16,754 nucleotides of DNA from SIG701 sp045544955 (lineage in GTDB: Bacteria > Bacillota > Clostridia > Oscillospirales > CAG-272), in NCBI GenBank assembly GCA_045544955.1, contig JAZPZY010000054.1:1-16754 (forward strand), in the 5' to 3' direction. Each line of letters opens with the position of its first letter. Position 1 is the stretch's first letter. The notes under the pieces were generated by a model. It had not been told where the DNA came from. It did not search any database and worked only from the letters and a program-made list of their open reading frames with translations. Shown in pieces: positions 7,235 through 16,371 of this stretch. The translations under genes were made by a program, and so were the position numbers.

Positions 7235-8638
7235 ATGAAATATGAGTACGTTATCCTGATCAGTGCGTTGGTTCTCGTTCTGATCTCTTTCCTTGCATGG
7301 ATCTGTTCCCGGTACAAAAAGTGTCCGTCCGATAAGATCATGGTAGTTTACGGTTCTATCGGTAAAAACAAGGACGGTACGAACCGCAGTGCCAAGTGTA
7401 TCCATGGCGGCGCGGAATTCGTGATTCCCGTGTTCCAGTCGTACGCTTATCTGGATCTGACGCCTATTTCCATTCAGGTGGATCTGAAAAACGCACTGTC
7501 CAGACAGAATATCCGTATTGACGTACCGTCCCGGTTTACCGTTGGTATTTCCACCGAGCCGGGCGTAATGCAGAACGCCGCCGAACGGCTTCTGGGACTC
7601 CAGCTTTCCGAGATCCAGGAACTTTCCAAGGATATTATCTTCGGTCAGCTTCGTCTCATCATCGCTACCATGGATATTGAGGAGATCAATACCGACCGTG
7701 ATAAGTTCCTTGCCGCCGTAAGCAGCAACGTGGAAACGGAGCTGAAAAAGATCGGTCTGCGTCTGATTAACGTAAACGTGACCGATATCAGCGACGAGTC
7801 CGGCTATATTGCCGCCCTCGGTAAGGAAGCCGCCGCCAAGGCTATCAACGATGCTAAAAAGAGCGTGGCTGAGCAGGACCGTGACGGCTCCATCGGTGAA
7901 GCAAACGCAAAGATGGATCAGCGTATCAAGGTGTCCGAGGCGGATTCCGTGGCGATCCAGGGTGAAAACGAAGCCCGTATGAAGATCGCCATGTCCGAGG
8001 CGGCCCTGAAGGAAAAAGAGGCAGAAGCTCTCAAGATCGCTACTACCGCAGAGAAGATCCAGGCGGCAAAAGCCCTGGAGGAATCCTACGCGGCGGAACA
8101 GGCCGCCGAAGAAGCGCGGCGTGCCAAAGAGCAGGCAACGCTGGAGGCGGATATCATCGTCCGTGCGGAAGCCAGAAAGAAGCAGATGGAGCTTGAGGCC
8201 GAAGCCGAGGCAGAGCAGATGCGCAGAAAGGCACAGGGTGAAGCTGATGCCATCTATGCCAAGATGGCGGCAGAAGCACGCGGCGTGGAGGAGATTCTGA
8301 AAAAGCAGGCAGCCGGTTTTGCGGAGATCGTGAAATCCGCCGGCGGCGACGCAGACGCAGCGCTGAAACTGCTCATTGCCGATAAACTGGAGGATCTGAT
8401 GCGCGTGCAGGTTGAGGCTGTGAAGAACATCAAGATCGACAAGGTTACGGTTTGGGACGGCGGTCAGAACGGCGACGGAAAAACGTCAACCGCCAACTTT
8501 ATCTCCGGCATGATGAAATCTGTGCCGCCGCTGGACGAAGTATTTGCTATGTCCGGCATGCAGCTGCCCTCTCTTCTCGGAAAGAAAGTCTCCGACAAAG
8601 AGGACGTACCTGCAGACGAAGAAACGGATGCGGAATAA
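7235..8638 (+). CDS. Flotillin-family (SPFH domain) protein
   Basis: A 467-residue membrane-associated scaffold. An N-terminal hydrophobic segment (about 5-24) anchors it, the SPFH/band-7 domain follows (about 30-195), then a long alanine/glutamate-rich coiled coil (about 198-350) and a C-terminal region with MSGMQLPSLLG, which recalls the end of Bacillus FloT/YuaG and YqiK-like proteins. Flotillins oligomerise and organise membrane domains, influencing fluidity and membrane complexes. Start ATG 7235 lies behind GGAGG (7222-7226). It is the second gene of a two-gene unit with the NfeD-like protein and is followed at once by a terminator. Length is slightly below the roughly 500 residues of FloT. 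Confidence 0.93.
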   Translation: MKYEYVILISALVLVLISFLAWICSRYKKCPSDKIMVVYGSIGKNKDGTNRSAKCIHGGAEFVIPVFQSYAYLDLTPISIQVDLKNALSRQNIRIDVPSRFTVGISTEPGVMQNAAERLLGLQLSEIQELSKDIIFGQLRLIIATMDIEEINTDRDKFLAAVSSNVETELKKIGLRLINVNVTDISDESGYIAALGKEAAAKAINDAKKSVAEQDRDGSIGEANAKMDQRIKVSEADSVAIQGENEARMKIAMSEAALKEKEAEALKIATTAEKIQAAKALEESYAAEQAAEEARRAKEQATLEADIIVRAEARKKQMELEAEAEAEQMRRKAQGEADAIYAKMAAEARGVEEILKKQAAGFAEIVKSAGGDADAALKLLIADKLEDLMRVQVEAVKNIKIDKVTVWDGGQNGDGKTSTANFISGMMKSVPPLDEVFAMSGMQLPSLLGKKVSDKEDVPADEETDAE

Positions 8639-8640
8639 AT

Positions 8641-8677
8641 AAAAAATCTGCCGCCCGCAGGGGCGGCAGATTTTTTT
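8641..8677. terminator. Bidirectional terminator between flotillin and beta-galactosidase genes
   Basis: TCTGCCGCCC (8647-8656) pairs with GGGCGGCAGA (8661-8670) around GCAG, flanked by six A and seven T. It ends the flotillin unit and, in the other direction, the GH2 gene whose stop codon lies at 8681-8679. Confidence 0.95.
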
Positions 8678-8678
8678 G

Positions 8679-11525
8679 TTATCCGGAAATGCAAAACGTG
8701 AAGTTGTCGATTTTCTTTTCGGCGAGACGGTATTTTTCCGAAAGCTCCGGACCGCAGGAGGCAGAACCTACGCCGGCATTTTTGTAGTCGATCCGGATGA
8801 TGGTGGCGTCCTCTTTGCAAAGCTCATCCGTGTGCATGGCCTTCATCAGCCCTGCGGCGGAATAATGAGACACATTGCACTCAAATCCCGTATCTGAAGA
8901 GAACGAAAGTCCATTCTGCACGGTGAGACGCTTTACGCAGATATGATTGCCGTGTTCCTGGGGAACGGGATAGTTTACAAACTCTTCGTCGGCTGTGCTT
9001 TCGTACAGACCAACCTTGGCATGGGCATTCATATCACAGTAGTTTTCCAAAGGACCCATGCCGTAGTAGGTGAACGCGTCGTTTTCATACGGCGTATGGA
9101 ATTCAAATCCCAGCCGCGGTATCCAGATGCAGTCCTCCCGCACGGTACCGGTCAGAGAAATTTCGACTTTGCCGTCCGCGAAGAAAGTGTATTTTGTTGT
9201 ATAGCGGAAAAACGGTATCCGGCTGACGGCGGCGAGGGCACCCTCCACCGTGATCGTATTGCCCTCTGCGCGGCAGGTATAGCATTTGCTGAATACACGG
9301 TCAAATCCTTCTGCCCAGGGATGTTTCGCCTTATACCAGTTTTGTACGATTTTTCGCTCGTTGTCAATGGGGGCACGCATGACGGTGAGCTTTACCCGGT
9401 CGGTCAGTTGTTCTTTTCCGTCTTTTACGATGCTTGTGATTTCTCCGTAGTGCCTGGAGATCGTGAAGCAGACGTTGTTGGCGTTGATTACAAAATCGTG
9501 TTCCGTTTCTGTAAGTACGGCGGGATCGGTACAGCACCGTTTCGGCATACAGACGGCGTTTGCGCACAGCTGGGCAGAGGCCGCTTCATAGCCGTTTTTA
9601 TCGTACAGATAGCAGTTGATATGCGCCCCCAACGTACACGATTCCGGAAGCGGACAGGGAACGAGCACCGTTTCTTTCGGGGCGGCGGCGAGACGCAGTT
9701 CTTCCGATCTTATTATCTTTCCGTCCACCTCGCAGTCGTAGCGGAAGGTGTATTCGCTCAGATCGGTGAAATCGTACAGATTGGTGACGGCGACGTTTTC
9801 CCCGTCCAGCTCGAAACGGGCGTACTGATAGGCAGCTTTGGCATGGAGGGAACCGGCTTTGAACGTGCGGTCGTGGAATACGAGACCGTCTACGCAGAAG
9901 TTTGCGTCGTGCGTCCATTCGCCGAAATCACCGCCGTATCTGGGTACGCCGTCCACAAGAACCGTATGGTCTGCCCACTCCCAGATACAGCCGCCGATCA
10001 GTTTCGGATATTTGTAGATCACGTCCCAGTAATCCTTGGTATCACCGGGACCGTTGCCCATGGCGTGGGCGTATTCACAGAGAAAACAGGGCTGCGTCTT
10101 TGCCGGATCGTTGGCGTATGCCTCCAGCTTTTCGGGGGATATGTACATGCGGGAGTACATATCCGTTCGCCCGTCATCGAATTGAGGATGCGTTTCGCTT
10201 GCCCGGGAGGCGTCCTCGCAGTGGATCAGCCGTTTCGGATCTGTCATACGGAGGAAGCGGATCATGGTTTCGTGATGAGTACAGTGACCGCTTTCATTGC
10301 CGGTGGACCAGCTGAAAATACAGGTGTGGTTTTTGTCCCGGTGATAGGCGCGGACCATTCTTTCCAGGTACGATTCCTCCCACTGCGGCAGATTGCCCAT
10401 CCACATATCGGGATGCTCCACCATATCGTATCCTTTGTGGGGAGGCGTTCTGGCTACGATGCCGTGTGTCTCCAGATCTGTTTCCAGCATTACGTAAAAG
10501 CCAAGCCGGTCGCACATATCAAGGAAACGGGGCGTGGGCGGATAGTGGGAGGTGCGGATGGTGTTGACGTTCAGCTTTTTCATTTGAAGAAGATCATGAA
10601 GAAGATCGTCGTCGCTCATATACCAGCCGGTGGTCGGGTGTGTATCGTGATGATTCACGCCTTTCAGCTTCACAGGTACGCCGTTTACGCAAAAGGCGCT
10701 GTCCGCATTTACGGAATATTTCACGAATCCAACGGGTCGGCGGATCACTTCGCCCTTGTATTCCAACTCCGCCGTGTAGAGATACGGCTTTTCCGCATTC
10801 CAAAGAATGGGATTCTCCACGGTAAAGAGGGCTTCGCCGGTGCTGTCTGTGCTGCCGATTTCTGTATCGCCGTCGTACAGGCGGACTTTTGCCAGCCCGT
10901 CGAACAAAACGGAAACCGTATTTCCCTCCGTTGTGATTTTTATATCGCGGACGTGTCCCGTGGGACGGGAGAGAAGATATACGTCCCGGAAAATACCGCT
11001 GAAGCGGAAGAAATCCTGGTCTTCCAGATAACTGCCTGAACACCACTTGCGGACTTTTACAAGAATTGTGTTTTCTCCGGTACAGACGGCATGAGAAACG
11101 TCAAATTCCGCCTGCAGATGACTGCCCTGGCTGTAGCCTATGTACGTGCCGTTAATAAACAACTCCAGATTGGAGGAAACGCCCTCGAATACCACGTAGT
11201 GCCGGCGTGCGGTATCTGTTACGGTAAACGTGCGTTTGTAGATGCCCAGTGGATTTTCCGTGGGAACGTAGGGCGGATCTACGGGATGGGGATAGTTTAC
11301 GTTGGTGTAACAGGGAGTATCATAGCCGTGCATCTGCCAGCAGGAGGGTACGGGAATCGTGTCCCATTGATCGATAACCGATTCCTCTTTGAAATCGGCA
11401 TCGTAATATTTGAAACTCCATTCTCCGTTCAGAAGGGTACAAGCTCCTTCGTTTTCCGGAATATAGTAGGCACGTTGGGGCAGTCGGTTTCTTTGAATGT
11501 GTGTCAGATCTTCATAAAATCGCAT
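8679..11525 (-). CDS. Beta-galactosidase, LacZ-type glycoside hydrolase family 2
   Basis: A 948-residue retaining beta-galactosidase, predicted cytoplasmic (no signal peptide). Domains in order: N-terminal jelly-roll (about 40-170), Ig-like domains, a TIM barrel (about 280-560) and a C-terminal small-chain domain (about 650-940, with MRAPIDNERK and YYGMGPLENYCD). The acid/base is E411 in TGNESGHC and the nucleophile E484 in LCEYAHAMGN, matching E461 and E537 of E. coli LacZ. GVNHHDTHP and NTIRTSHYPP are also typical. Start ATG 11525 is preferred: AAAGGA precedes it by 9 bp and similarity to LacZ begins just after it; the 17-residue upstream extension would overlap the promoter -10. It stands alone between a terminator and its own promoter. 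I withhold the name lacZ because natural substrates of such gut enzymes vary. Confidence 0.94.
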   Translation of the reverse strand: MRFYEDLTHIQRNRLPQRAYYIPENEGACTLLNGEWSFKYYDADFKEESVIDQWDTIPVPSCWQMHGYDTPCYTNVNYPHPVDPPYVPTENPLGIYKRTFTVTDTARRHYVVFEGVSSNLELFINGTYIGYSQGSHLQAEFDVSHAVCTGENTILVKVRKWCSGSYLEDQDFFRFSGIFRDVYLLSRPTGHVRDIKITTEGNTVSVLFDGLAKVRLYDGDTEIGSTDSTGEALFTVENPILWNAEKPYLYTAELEYKGEVIRRPVGFVKYSVNADSAFCVNGVPVKLKGVNHHDTHPTTGWYMSDDDLLHDLLQMKKLNVNTIRTSHYPPTPRFLDMCDRLGFYVMLETDLETHGIVARTPPHKGYDMVEHPDMWMGNLPQWEESYLERMVRAYHRDKNHTCIFSWSTGNESGHCTHHETMIRFLRMTDPKRLIHCEDASRASETHPQFDDGRTDMYSRMYISPEKLEAYANDPAKTQPCFLCEYAHAMGNGPGDTKDYWDVIYKYPKLIGGCIWEWADHTVLVDGVPRYGGDFGEWTHDANFCVDGLVFHDRTFKAGSLHAKAAYQYARFELDGENVAVTNLYDFTDLSEYTFRYDCEVDGKIIRSEELRLAAAPKETVLVPCPLPESCTLGAHINCYLYDKNGYEAASAQLCANAVCMPKRCCTDPAVLTETEHDFVINANNVCFTISRHYGEITSIVKDGKEQLTDRVKLTVMRAPIDNERKIVQNWYKAKHPWAEGFDRVFSKCYTCRAEGNTITVEGALAAVSRIPFFRYTTKYTFFADGKVEISLTGTVREDCIWIPRLGFEFHTPYENDAFTYYGMGPLENYCDMNAHAKVGLYESTADEEFVNYPVPQEHGNHICVKRLTVQNGLSFSSDTGFECNVSHYSAAGLMKAMHTDELCKEDATIIRIDYKNAGVGSASCGPELSEKYRLAEKKIDNFTFCISG

Positions 11526-11574
11526 GGGAGTACGTCCTTTCTCACCTGCTTTGGAAGTGTATTGTTCTTCCCAC

Positions 11575-11603
11575 ATTATAGCACGGCAATAGGGAAAAGT
11601 CTA
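11575..11603 (-). promoter_or_regulatory. Promoter for the beta-galactosidase gene
   Basis: Read leftward, TAGACT (11603-11598), 17 bp, then TATAAT (11580-11575), preceded by TGC as an extended -10. The leader would be about 40 nt. The -10 overlaps a longer in-frame ORF start, which supports ATG 11525 as the true start. Confidence 0.75.
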
Positions 11604-11769
11604 CACCCGAATGTATAATTATGAGAGAGATACAGCATATCCGTGCAAAAAACAAGAATTGCGGAGAAGTTGCATTGACAGTTTTCGACAAAAAACAGGA
11701 GGAAAAAGCAGAGCCTGTTCATATATTTTTGTGTATTGTGACGAGAATTCACGGTTTGGAAAGAATCTA
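11604..11769. other. Intergenic stretch between divergent genes, no gene seen
   Basis: AT-rich DNA between the GH2 and NhaC promoters. It holds an isolated TTGACA (11675-11680) without a matching -10 and a weak dyad AACAGG (11694-11699) and CCTGTT (11714-11719). I see no convincing small gene, riboswitch fold or tRNA. Confidence 0.5.
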
Positions 11770-11798
11770 TTGAATAATTTGTCAAAATGTGTTATTAT
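11770..11798 (+). promoter_or_regulatory. Probable promoter for the NhaC-family antiporter
   Basis: TTGAAT (11770-11775), 17 bp, then TATTAT (11793-11798). It would give a leader of about 50 nt before ATG 11858. Moderately good match in AT-rich sequence; neighbouring TTGTCA (11779-11784) lacks a clear -10. Confidence 0.5.
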
Positions 11799-11857
11799 TA
11801 ACATAACGTTACGCACCTGCCCTCAGCGATGCGGACGAAACTATTTGGGAGGATCTT

Positions 11858-13519
11858 ATGACAAAATCCAAGAAAATCACACTTGCCGTGGCGATTGTGG
11901 TGATTCTTGCCCTGCTTGTGTACGCTGGCGTTACCGGCGCGGCAAATGGCACGGTGAATTGCCCCGATTGTGACGGTATGACGCTGGAATGCGAAACCTG
12001 CGGCGGTGAAGGCCTGGTTCGCGGTACGCTGTGGGCTCTTCTGCCTCCGGTTATTGCAATCGGACTGGCCCTTATTACCAAAGAGGTATACAGCTCGCTG
12101 TTTATCGGTATTCTTTCCGGTGCACTGCTGTCTTCCGACTTCTCCTTTACGGGAACCTTCGACGGCATTATAGGTACCGGCCTGATCGACGCCGTATCCG
12201 GCACGGCCGGCATCTTCATCTTCCTTGTGGAGCTGGGTATCATCGTTGCTCTTATCAATAAGGCCGGCGGCTCTGCCGCATTCGGCAACTGGGCAAAGAC
12301 CCATATCAAGTCCCGGGTAGGTGCCATGCTGGCTACGTTCCTGCTTGGCGTGCTCATCTTCGTGGACGACTATTTCAACTGTTTGACCGTCGGCTCCGTT
12401 ATGCGTCCCGTGACGGACAGCAAGCGGATCTCCCGTGCAAAGCTTTCCTACCTGATTGACGCTACGGCGGCACCGATCTGCATGATCGCCCCCATTTCCA
12501 GCTGGGCGGCAGCGGTAGCAAGCTACGCCGAGGAGGGCGAGGGACTGAAGCTGTTTATCAATGCCATCCCCTACAACTTCTACTCCATTCTGACGCTGGT
12601 ATTCATCGTTGCTATTTCCCTTATGAAGTTTGATTACGGTCTCATGCGAATCCATGAGAAGAACGCCATCGAAAACGGCGATCTGTACACCAGCGGCGAC
12701 AAGAACGAAGCCGTGGAAGTGGTTCCGTCTTCTAAAGGCCGTGTGATCGATCTGGTTCTGCCGGTGGTATTCCTCATCGTGTTCTGCGTACTCGGCCTCG
12801 TGTACGTGGGCGGCATTCTGGACGGTGCGAACTTCGTGGATGCATTCGCCAACACGGATGCTACCGTAGGTCTGCCTTGGGGCTGTCTCATCGCACTGAT
12901 TCTGATCATCATCTACATGCTTTGCCGCGGCGTTGTTTCGCTGAAGGAAGCTATGGAATGCGTTCCCCAGGGCTTTATCGCCATGGTGCCCGCTATTCTG
13001 ATTCTGACCTTTGCTACGGCTCTTAAGAACATGACCGGTGTTCTCGGTGCCAAGTATTACGTGGGTGCTCTGATGGCAGGCCAGGCAGAGGCACTGGGTG
13101 CCTTCCTGCCCGCAATCATCTTCCTCGTGGCCTGCGTCCTTGCATTTGCAACCGGTACCTCCTGGGGTACCTTCGGTATTCTGATTCCGATCGTTACCGC
13201 TATCTTCCCCGCCGGCTCTGAACTTCTGATCATCGGTATGTCCGCGTGCCTTGCCGGTGCCGTTTGCGGTGACCACTGCTCCCCCATTTCCGATACGACC
13301 ATCATGTCTTCGGCCGGCGCTCAGTGCAACCATCTGAACCACGTATCCACCCAGATGCCGTACGCCGTTACGGTGGCGGCCATCTCGTTCGTAATGTTCG
13401 TGATCTCCGGCTTCGTGCAGAACGCATATATCTGCCTGCCGCTGGGCATCGTGCTTACGGTTGCCACCCTGTTCGTGATCAAGACGATCACCAACAAGGC
13501 GGAAGCCAAGAGCAAATAA
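11858..13519 (+). CDS. NhaC-family Na+/H+ antiporter with a four-cysteine N-terminal insert
   Basis: A 553-residue polytopic membrane protein with roughly a dozen hydrophobic segments, expected to exchange Na+ for H+ or to act as an organic-acid/cation antiporter like other NhaC relatives. Family motifs are clear: FVDDYFNCLTVGSVMRP (about 168-184) with paired aspartates D170 and D171, SSWAAAVASY, TGTSWGTFGILIP, and GDHCSPISDTT (471-481). Start ATG 11858 follows GGGAGG (11847-11852). After the first hydrophobic segment (about 7-25) comes CPDCDG (35-40) and CETCGGEG (45-52), resembling half of a DnaJ-type zinc centre. I do not know this from standard NhaC proteins. If helix 1 spans the membrane, the insert faces outward. 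Single gene with its own promoter and terminator. Transported ion is inferred from family only. Confidence 0.9.
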   Translation: MTKSKKITLAVAIVVILALLVYAGVTGAANGTVNCPDCDGMTLECETCGGEGLVRGTLWALLPPVIAIGLALITKEVYSSLFIGILSGALLSSDFSFTGTFDGIIGTGLIDAVSGTAGIFIFLVELGIIVALINKAGGSAAFGNWAKTHIKSRVGAMLATFLLGVLIFVDDYFNCLTVGSVMRPVTDSKRISRAKLSYLIDATAAPICMIAPISSWAAAVASYAEEGEGLKLFINAIPYNFYSILTLVFIVAISLMKFDYGLMRIHEKNAIENGDLYTSGDKNEAVEVVPSSKGRVIDLVLPVVFLIVFCVLGLVYVGGILDGANFVDAFANTDATVGLPWGCLIALILIIIYMLCRGVVSLKEAMECVPQGFIAMVPAILILTFATALKNMTGVLGAKYYVGALMAGQAEALGAFLPAIIFLVACVLAFATGTSWGTFGILIPIVTAIFPAGSELLIIGMSACLAGAVCGDHCSPISDTTIMSSAGAQCNHLNHVSTQMPYAVTVAAISFVMFVISGFVQNAYICLPLGIVLTVATLFVIKTITNKAEAKSK

Positions 13520-13531
13520 TTTGGGCAAACG

Positions 13532-13562
13532 AAAATCCCCGGACTGCGGTCCGGTGATTTTT
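13532..13562. terminator. Bidirectional terminator between nhaC-type and second GH2 genes
   Basis: CCGGAC (13539-13544) pairs with GTCCGG (13549-13554) around TGCG, extended by AAAATC against GATTTT with one mismatch, then a short T-run. It serves the antiporter gene and, reading leftward, the GH2 gene stopping at 13568-13566. Confidence 0.85.
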
Positions 13563-13565
13563 CAT

Positions 13566-16328
13566 TTACATCGTGATGTCGTTTTTGTTCATTGCCTCGT
13601 TTGTGTTACCGGCGGACAAAATCGGGGCGGCGGTGCATAGCTTTGCAAATTGGAAATAGGACAGCGTGTCCTTCGGCTGAAACCGATCGCTCATGGCGTA
13701 GGCGAAAAGGCGGGATTTCAGATACCGTGCACCGGGATCCTCATCGGAAAGACGCAGCGTGCAGACGAAAAGCTTTCCTTTACCTACCCGGTATTCAAAC
13801 AGCATGGCCTCCCGATGTGCGTTTTTGTAGGAGGAAGCAATATCGATGAGCGGCTCGTGGGGGATCTCCGTAAGATCCAGCACGGCAGAACGGCTGTTAT
13901 TCAGCATGTCCCGGAACTGCCAACCGCAGACGCCCTCGTGGGGAAAATCCTCCAACAGGGGATGATCCCGTATCACCGTGGCCAAGTGGCCGTTTGTGCG
14001 TCCCGCCACGGATAACTGGAAGGAACCCTCCTGGGAGGCAAAGGGACCCGTGCCCAGCAGGAGTACGTTCTCACCGGCAGAGAGTTTATTCCAAAGTTCT
14101 GTACCGGAGATGTCCTCCGTGACGGTCAAACTGTGTGCCCGGCGCACCTTTTCCGATGGGATCTTCGGTTCGCATTTCGGGAATGCGTACAGTTCCCAGC
14201 GGTTTTCCGCATCCGTATCGCCGCCGGAAAGCGTGACGGAAAGCTGCAGTGCTGCGGGCTTTGCCAGACGGGGCACAGTAAATACGCACTCATACAGGGG
14301 CGTGATGGCACCGGCAGGAATGGGAGCAGGGCGGATCTCTTTTCGGGAAATTACCGTCTCGCCCAGCCGCACGCGGATTTGCAGAAGAGATTTTTCTATG
14401 GGCTTTCCGTAATGGGATACGAGAATGGGAATCCGTACCCGGGTGCCCATGGTCAGATTCCGACACGCGGGCAGGTCTGCCAGAAGAACGGTATCGCTGT
14501 TGTAGCGAAGCACGTTTTCCGCCGTCTCGCCCGGCTTTAGTTCGTAGAACTCGTTCATCATGCCTACGCAGTAGCCGAAGGTGTGCCAGTGGGTATCGAT
14601 GTCGCCGAGAAAATCGTACCCGGCAAAGGTTTCACAGCGGCGTACCGTTTCAAAGCAGTCTTTACGGAGCATTGCCTGCCAGCGGCAGGAATTGCGGTAA
14701 TACAGCGGAGCACGATCCAAAAGGCCCCGGTCCGCGAGATGGGTTTCCACGGAGGACATAAACGCCGTCTCACCGATGCGGGTGCCCCGATAGCGATGCA
14801 TCAGGGACAGATCGCAGTACGTGCCGTGGATACAGATCTCATGGGAGAGCAGGGGCTTTTTGTAGATGGCGTTGTTTTCGTCCAGCTGTTTTGCCGTGCC
14901 CGCATCGGAGCGGTAACTGGTAAGCCCCAGGGAATAACTGTTGTATACGTCCGAATACGCACCCACGGCGGCAAGTCGCCTGGGGTTATGCTTAAACGGC
15001 GTATCGACCGTTTCGCCGTCGGCCAGTACGTACTCGATGCCCCGCATGGCGGACATGGGAGAGAAGAGAGAATCGGTTTCCCGGTGCACAAGAGCGGCAC
15101 AGGCGGCAAGATGGATTTCGTAATCGCCGTCGATCTGCAATTCGTTGCCGGTGGAATACATGGCCACGGAAACGTGCCGGCGGCAGAAGCGTACGATCTC
15201 TTCCCATTCGGAAAAGGCGGTATTGTTGGGCGTTTCCACCTCGATAAGCATGCCCATCTCGTCGGCGGCCTCCATGTATTCTTCCATGGGGATCCAGGTG
15301 TGAAAGCGGATGGAATTGAATCCCAGGGATTTCAGCGTGCGGAGTACATTCCGGTAATAGGTTTTGTCCCGGGTGGGGTGAACGGTCAGCGGCTGATAGC
15401 AGTGCTCACAGGTGCCCCGGAAATAGTAGGGCTCGCCGTTCAGATGCAGCCGTGTGCCGGATGCCGTCAGCCGGCGGATACCGAAGCGGCGTGTGATCTG
15501 CTGATGCTCCGTGGTAAGGACGGCCGTATACAGCGTGGGTTCAGCCGGTGTCCACCGCCCGTATCCCTCAGCGGAGAGGGTGACGCTGTTTTTCCCGGCG
15601 GATGCCGTAACCTGGCAGAGCGTTTTCTCTCCATCCAGAATTACGATCGTCTTTTCGGCGGATTCGCCGCCGTCCCAGTGTACGGTAAAGGCGGAGCAGT
15701 CTTCCGCCACAGTTACGAACAGATCCCGGATTCCGTCTTTATAAAGATGCAGCTCCACGTCCCCGTAAATACCGCCGGTACATTCGTTGGCCGCCCGGGA
15801 GGTGAGCCCGGAGACCGGCCGCCCCTTATATCCGGCAAGGCGGTTGTTGGAGACGGCAAGGGTGATCCGGTTTTCAGCGGGCGTGAGCACATCCGCCGGA
15901 ACGGAAAAGCCGAACGGGGCAGAATATCCCTCGTGCCGTCCCAGATACCGTCCGTTGATCCAGGCGGAAACGGTGTTCTGTGCACCGCCTACAGAAAGAT
16001 AGAGTTCCGTGCCGCAAAATTCCGTTGAGACGGAAAACGTCCGCTTGTAAACGAAACATCCCACTGGATTGGGCAAAGCCATATCCGGTACGTATCCTGC
16101 CTCCGGATACTGCCGATGGGTGTACAGCGGATTCCAGTGCAGCTTCGTATGAAGTGTGGTGGTGCGGAACGTATCCAGCATATCCTCCCAGTAGCCGGGC
16201 ACGGGGCAGGGGGTCACGGAATCCGCCTGCCGTCCTTGGGAAAACGGCGGCTCTGCCGTTCCCTCATAGGGCGTCTCGGAGAGGTAGTCGATCAGCCACG
16301 TTCCGTTCAGTGAAAGTCTGTCCGTCAT
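13566..16328 (-). CDS. Glycoside hydrolase family 2 protein of unknown specificity with GATase-like C-terminus
   Basis: A 920-residue enzyme with GH2 architecture and no signal peptide. N-terminal jelly-roll (about 40-185; LNGTW, VGCFVYKRTF, AWINGRYLG), an Ig-like domain, then a TIM barrel (about 285-560) entered by FRGTCEHCYQP and containing FNSIRFHTWIP. The proposed acid/base is E396 in STGNELQ and nucleophile E497 in LSHEICIHG, spacing close to beta-glucuronidase. It lacks the LacZ small-chain domain. Instead, residues about 770-900 (VLLLGTGPF, LFEYRVGKGKLFVCTLRL) look like the glutamine-amidotransferase-like domain found in some GH2 and GH42 relatives. Start ATG 16328 has AAGGAG upstream; a 35-residue upstream extension is rejected because it overlaps the promoter. 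Substrate could be a beta-galactoside, beta-glucuronide, beta-mannoside or an arabinoside; sequence alone does not decide. Confidence 0.88.
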   Translation of the reverse strand: MTDRLSLNGTWLIDYLSETPYEGTAEPPFSQGRQADSVTPCPVPGYWEDMLDTFRTTTLHTKLHWNPLYTHRQYPEAGYVPDMALPNPVGCFVYKRTFSVSTEFCGTELYLSVGGAQNTVSAWINGRYLGRHEGYSAPFGFSVPADVLTPAENRITLAVSNNRLAGYKGRPVSGLTSRAANECTGGIYGDVELHLYKDGIRDLFVTVAEDCSAFTVHWDGGESAEKTIVILDGEKTLCQVTASAGKNSVTLSAEGYGRWTPAEPTLYTAVLTTEHQQITRRFGIRRLTASGTRLHLNGEPYYFRGTCEHCYQPLTVHPTRDKTYYRNVLRTLKSLGFNSIRFHTWIPMEEYMEAADEMGMLIEVETPNNTAFSEWEEIVRFCRRHVSVAMYSTGNELQIDGDYEIHLAACAALVHRETDSLFSPMSAMRGIEYVLADGETVDTPFKHNPRRLAAVGAYSDVYNSYSLGLTSYRSDAGTAKQLDENNAIYKKPLLSHEICIHGTYCDLSLMHRYRGTRIGETAFMSSVETHLADRGLLDRAPLYYRNSCRWQAMLRKDCFETVRRCETFAGYDFLGDIDTHWHTFGYCVGMMNEFYELKPGETAENVLRYNSDTVLLADLPACRNLTMGTRVRIPILVSHYGKPIEKSLLQIRVRLGETVISRKEIRPAPIPAGAITPLYECVFTVPRLAKPAALQLSVTLSGGDTDAENRWELYAFPKCEPKIPSEKVRRAHSLTVTEDISGTELWNKLSAGENVLLLGTGPFASQEGSFQLSVAGRTNGHLATVIRDHPLLEDFPHEGVCGWQFRDMLNNSRSAVLDLTEIPHEPLIDIASSYKNAHREAMLFEYRVGKGKLFVCTLRLSDEDPGARYLKSRLFAYAMSDRFQPKDTLSYFQFAKLCTAAPILSAGNTNEAMNKNDITM

Positions 16329-16371
16329 GATGTGTCTCCTTCCCGCTGTCGGTGCTTTTGGTGTTGGGTTT

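Noticed and set aside
8943..11039. A 698-codon open frame antisense to the beta-galactosidase gene
   Set aside because: Opposite a well-supported LacZ-type gene, no recognisable protein features and no start signals.
11675..11680. TTGACA in the region upstream of the antiporter as a -35 element
   Set aside because: No acceptable -10 at 16-18 bp (GGAGGA at 11698-11703).
11576..11785. Minus-strand 69-codon ORF in the intergenic region before the antiporter
   Set aside because: No ribosome binding site, and it overlaps the beta-galactosidase promoter.
11798..13528. A 576-codon open frame antisense to the antiporter gene
   Set aside because: His/Gln/Asp-rich translation is the typical mirror of membrane-protein codons; the sense frame has clear NhaC motifs.
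14583..16028. A 481-codon open frame antisense to the second GH2 gene
   Set aside because: Shadow of the GH2 coding sequence; no domain recognisable.
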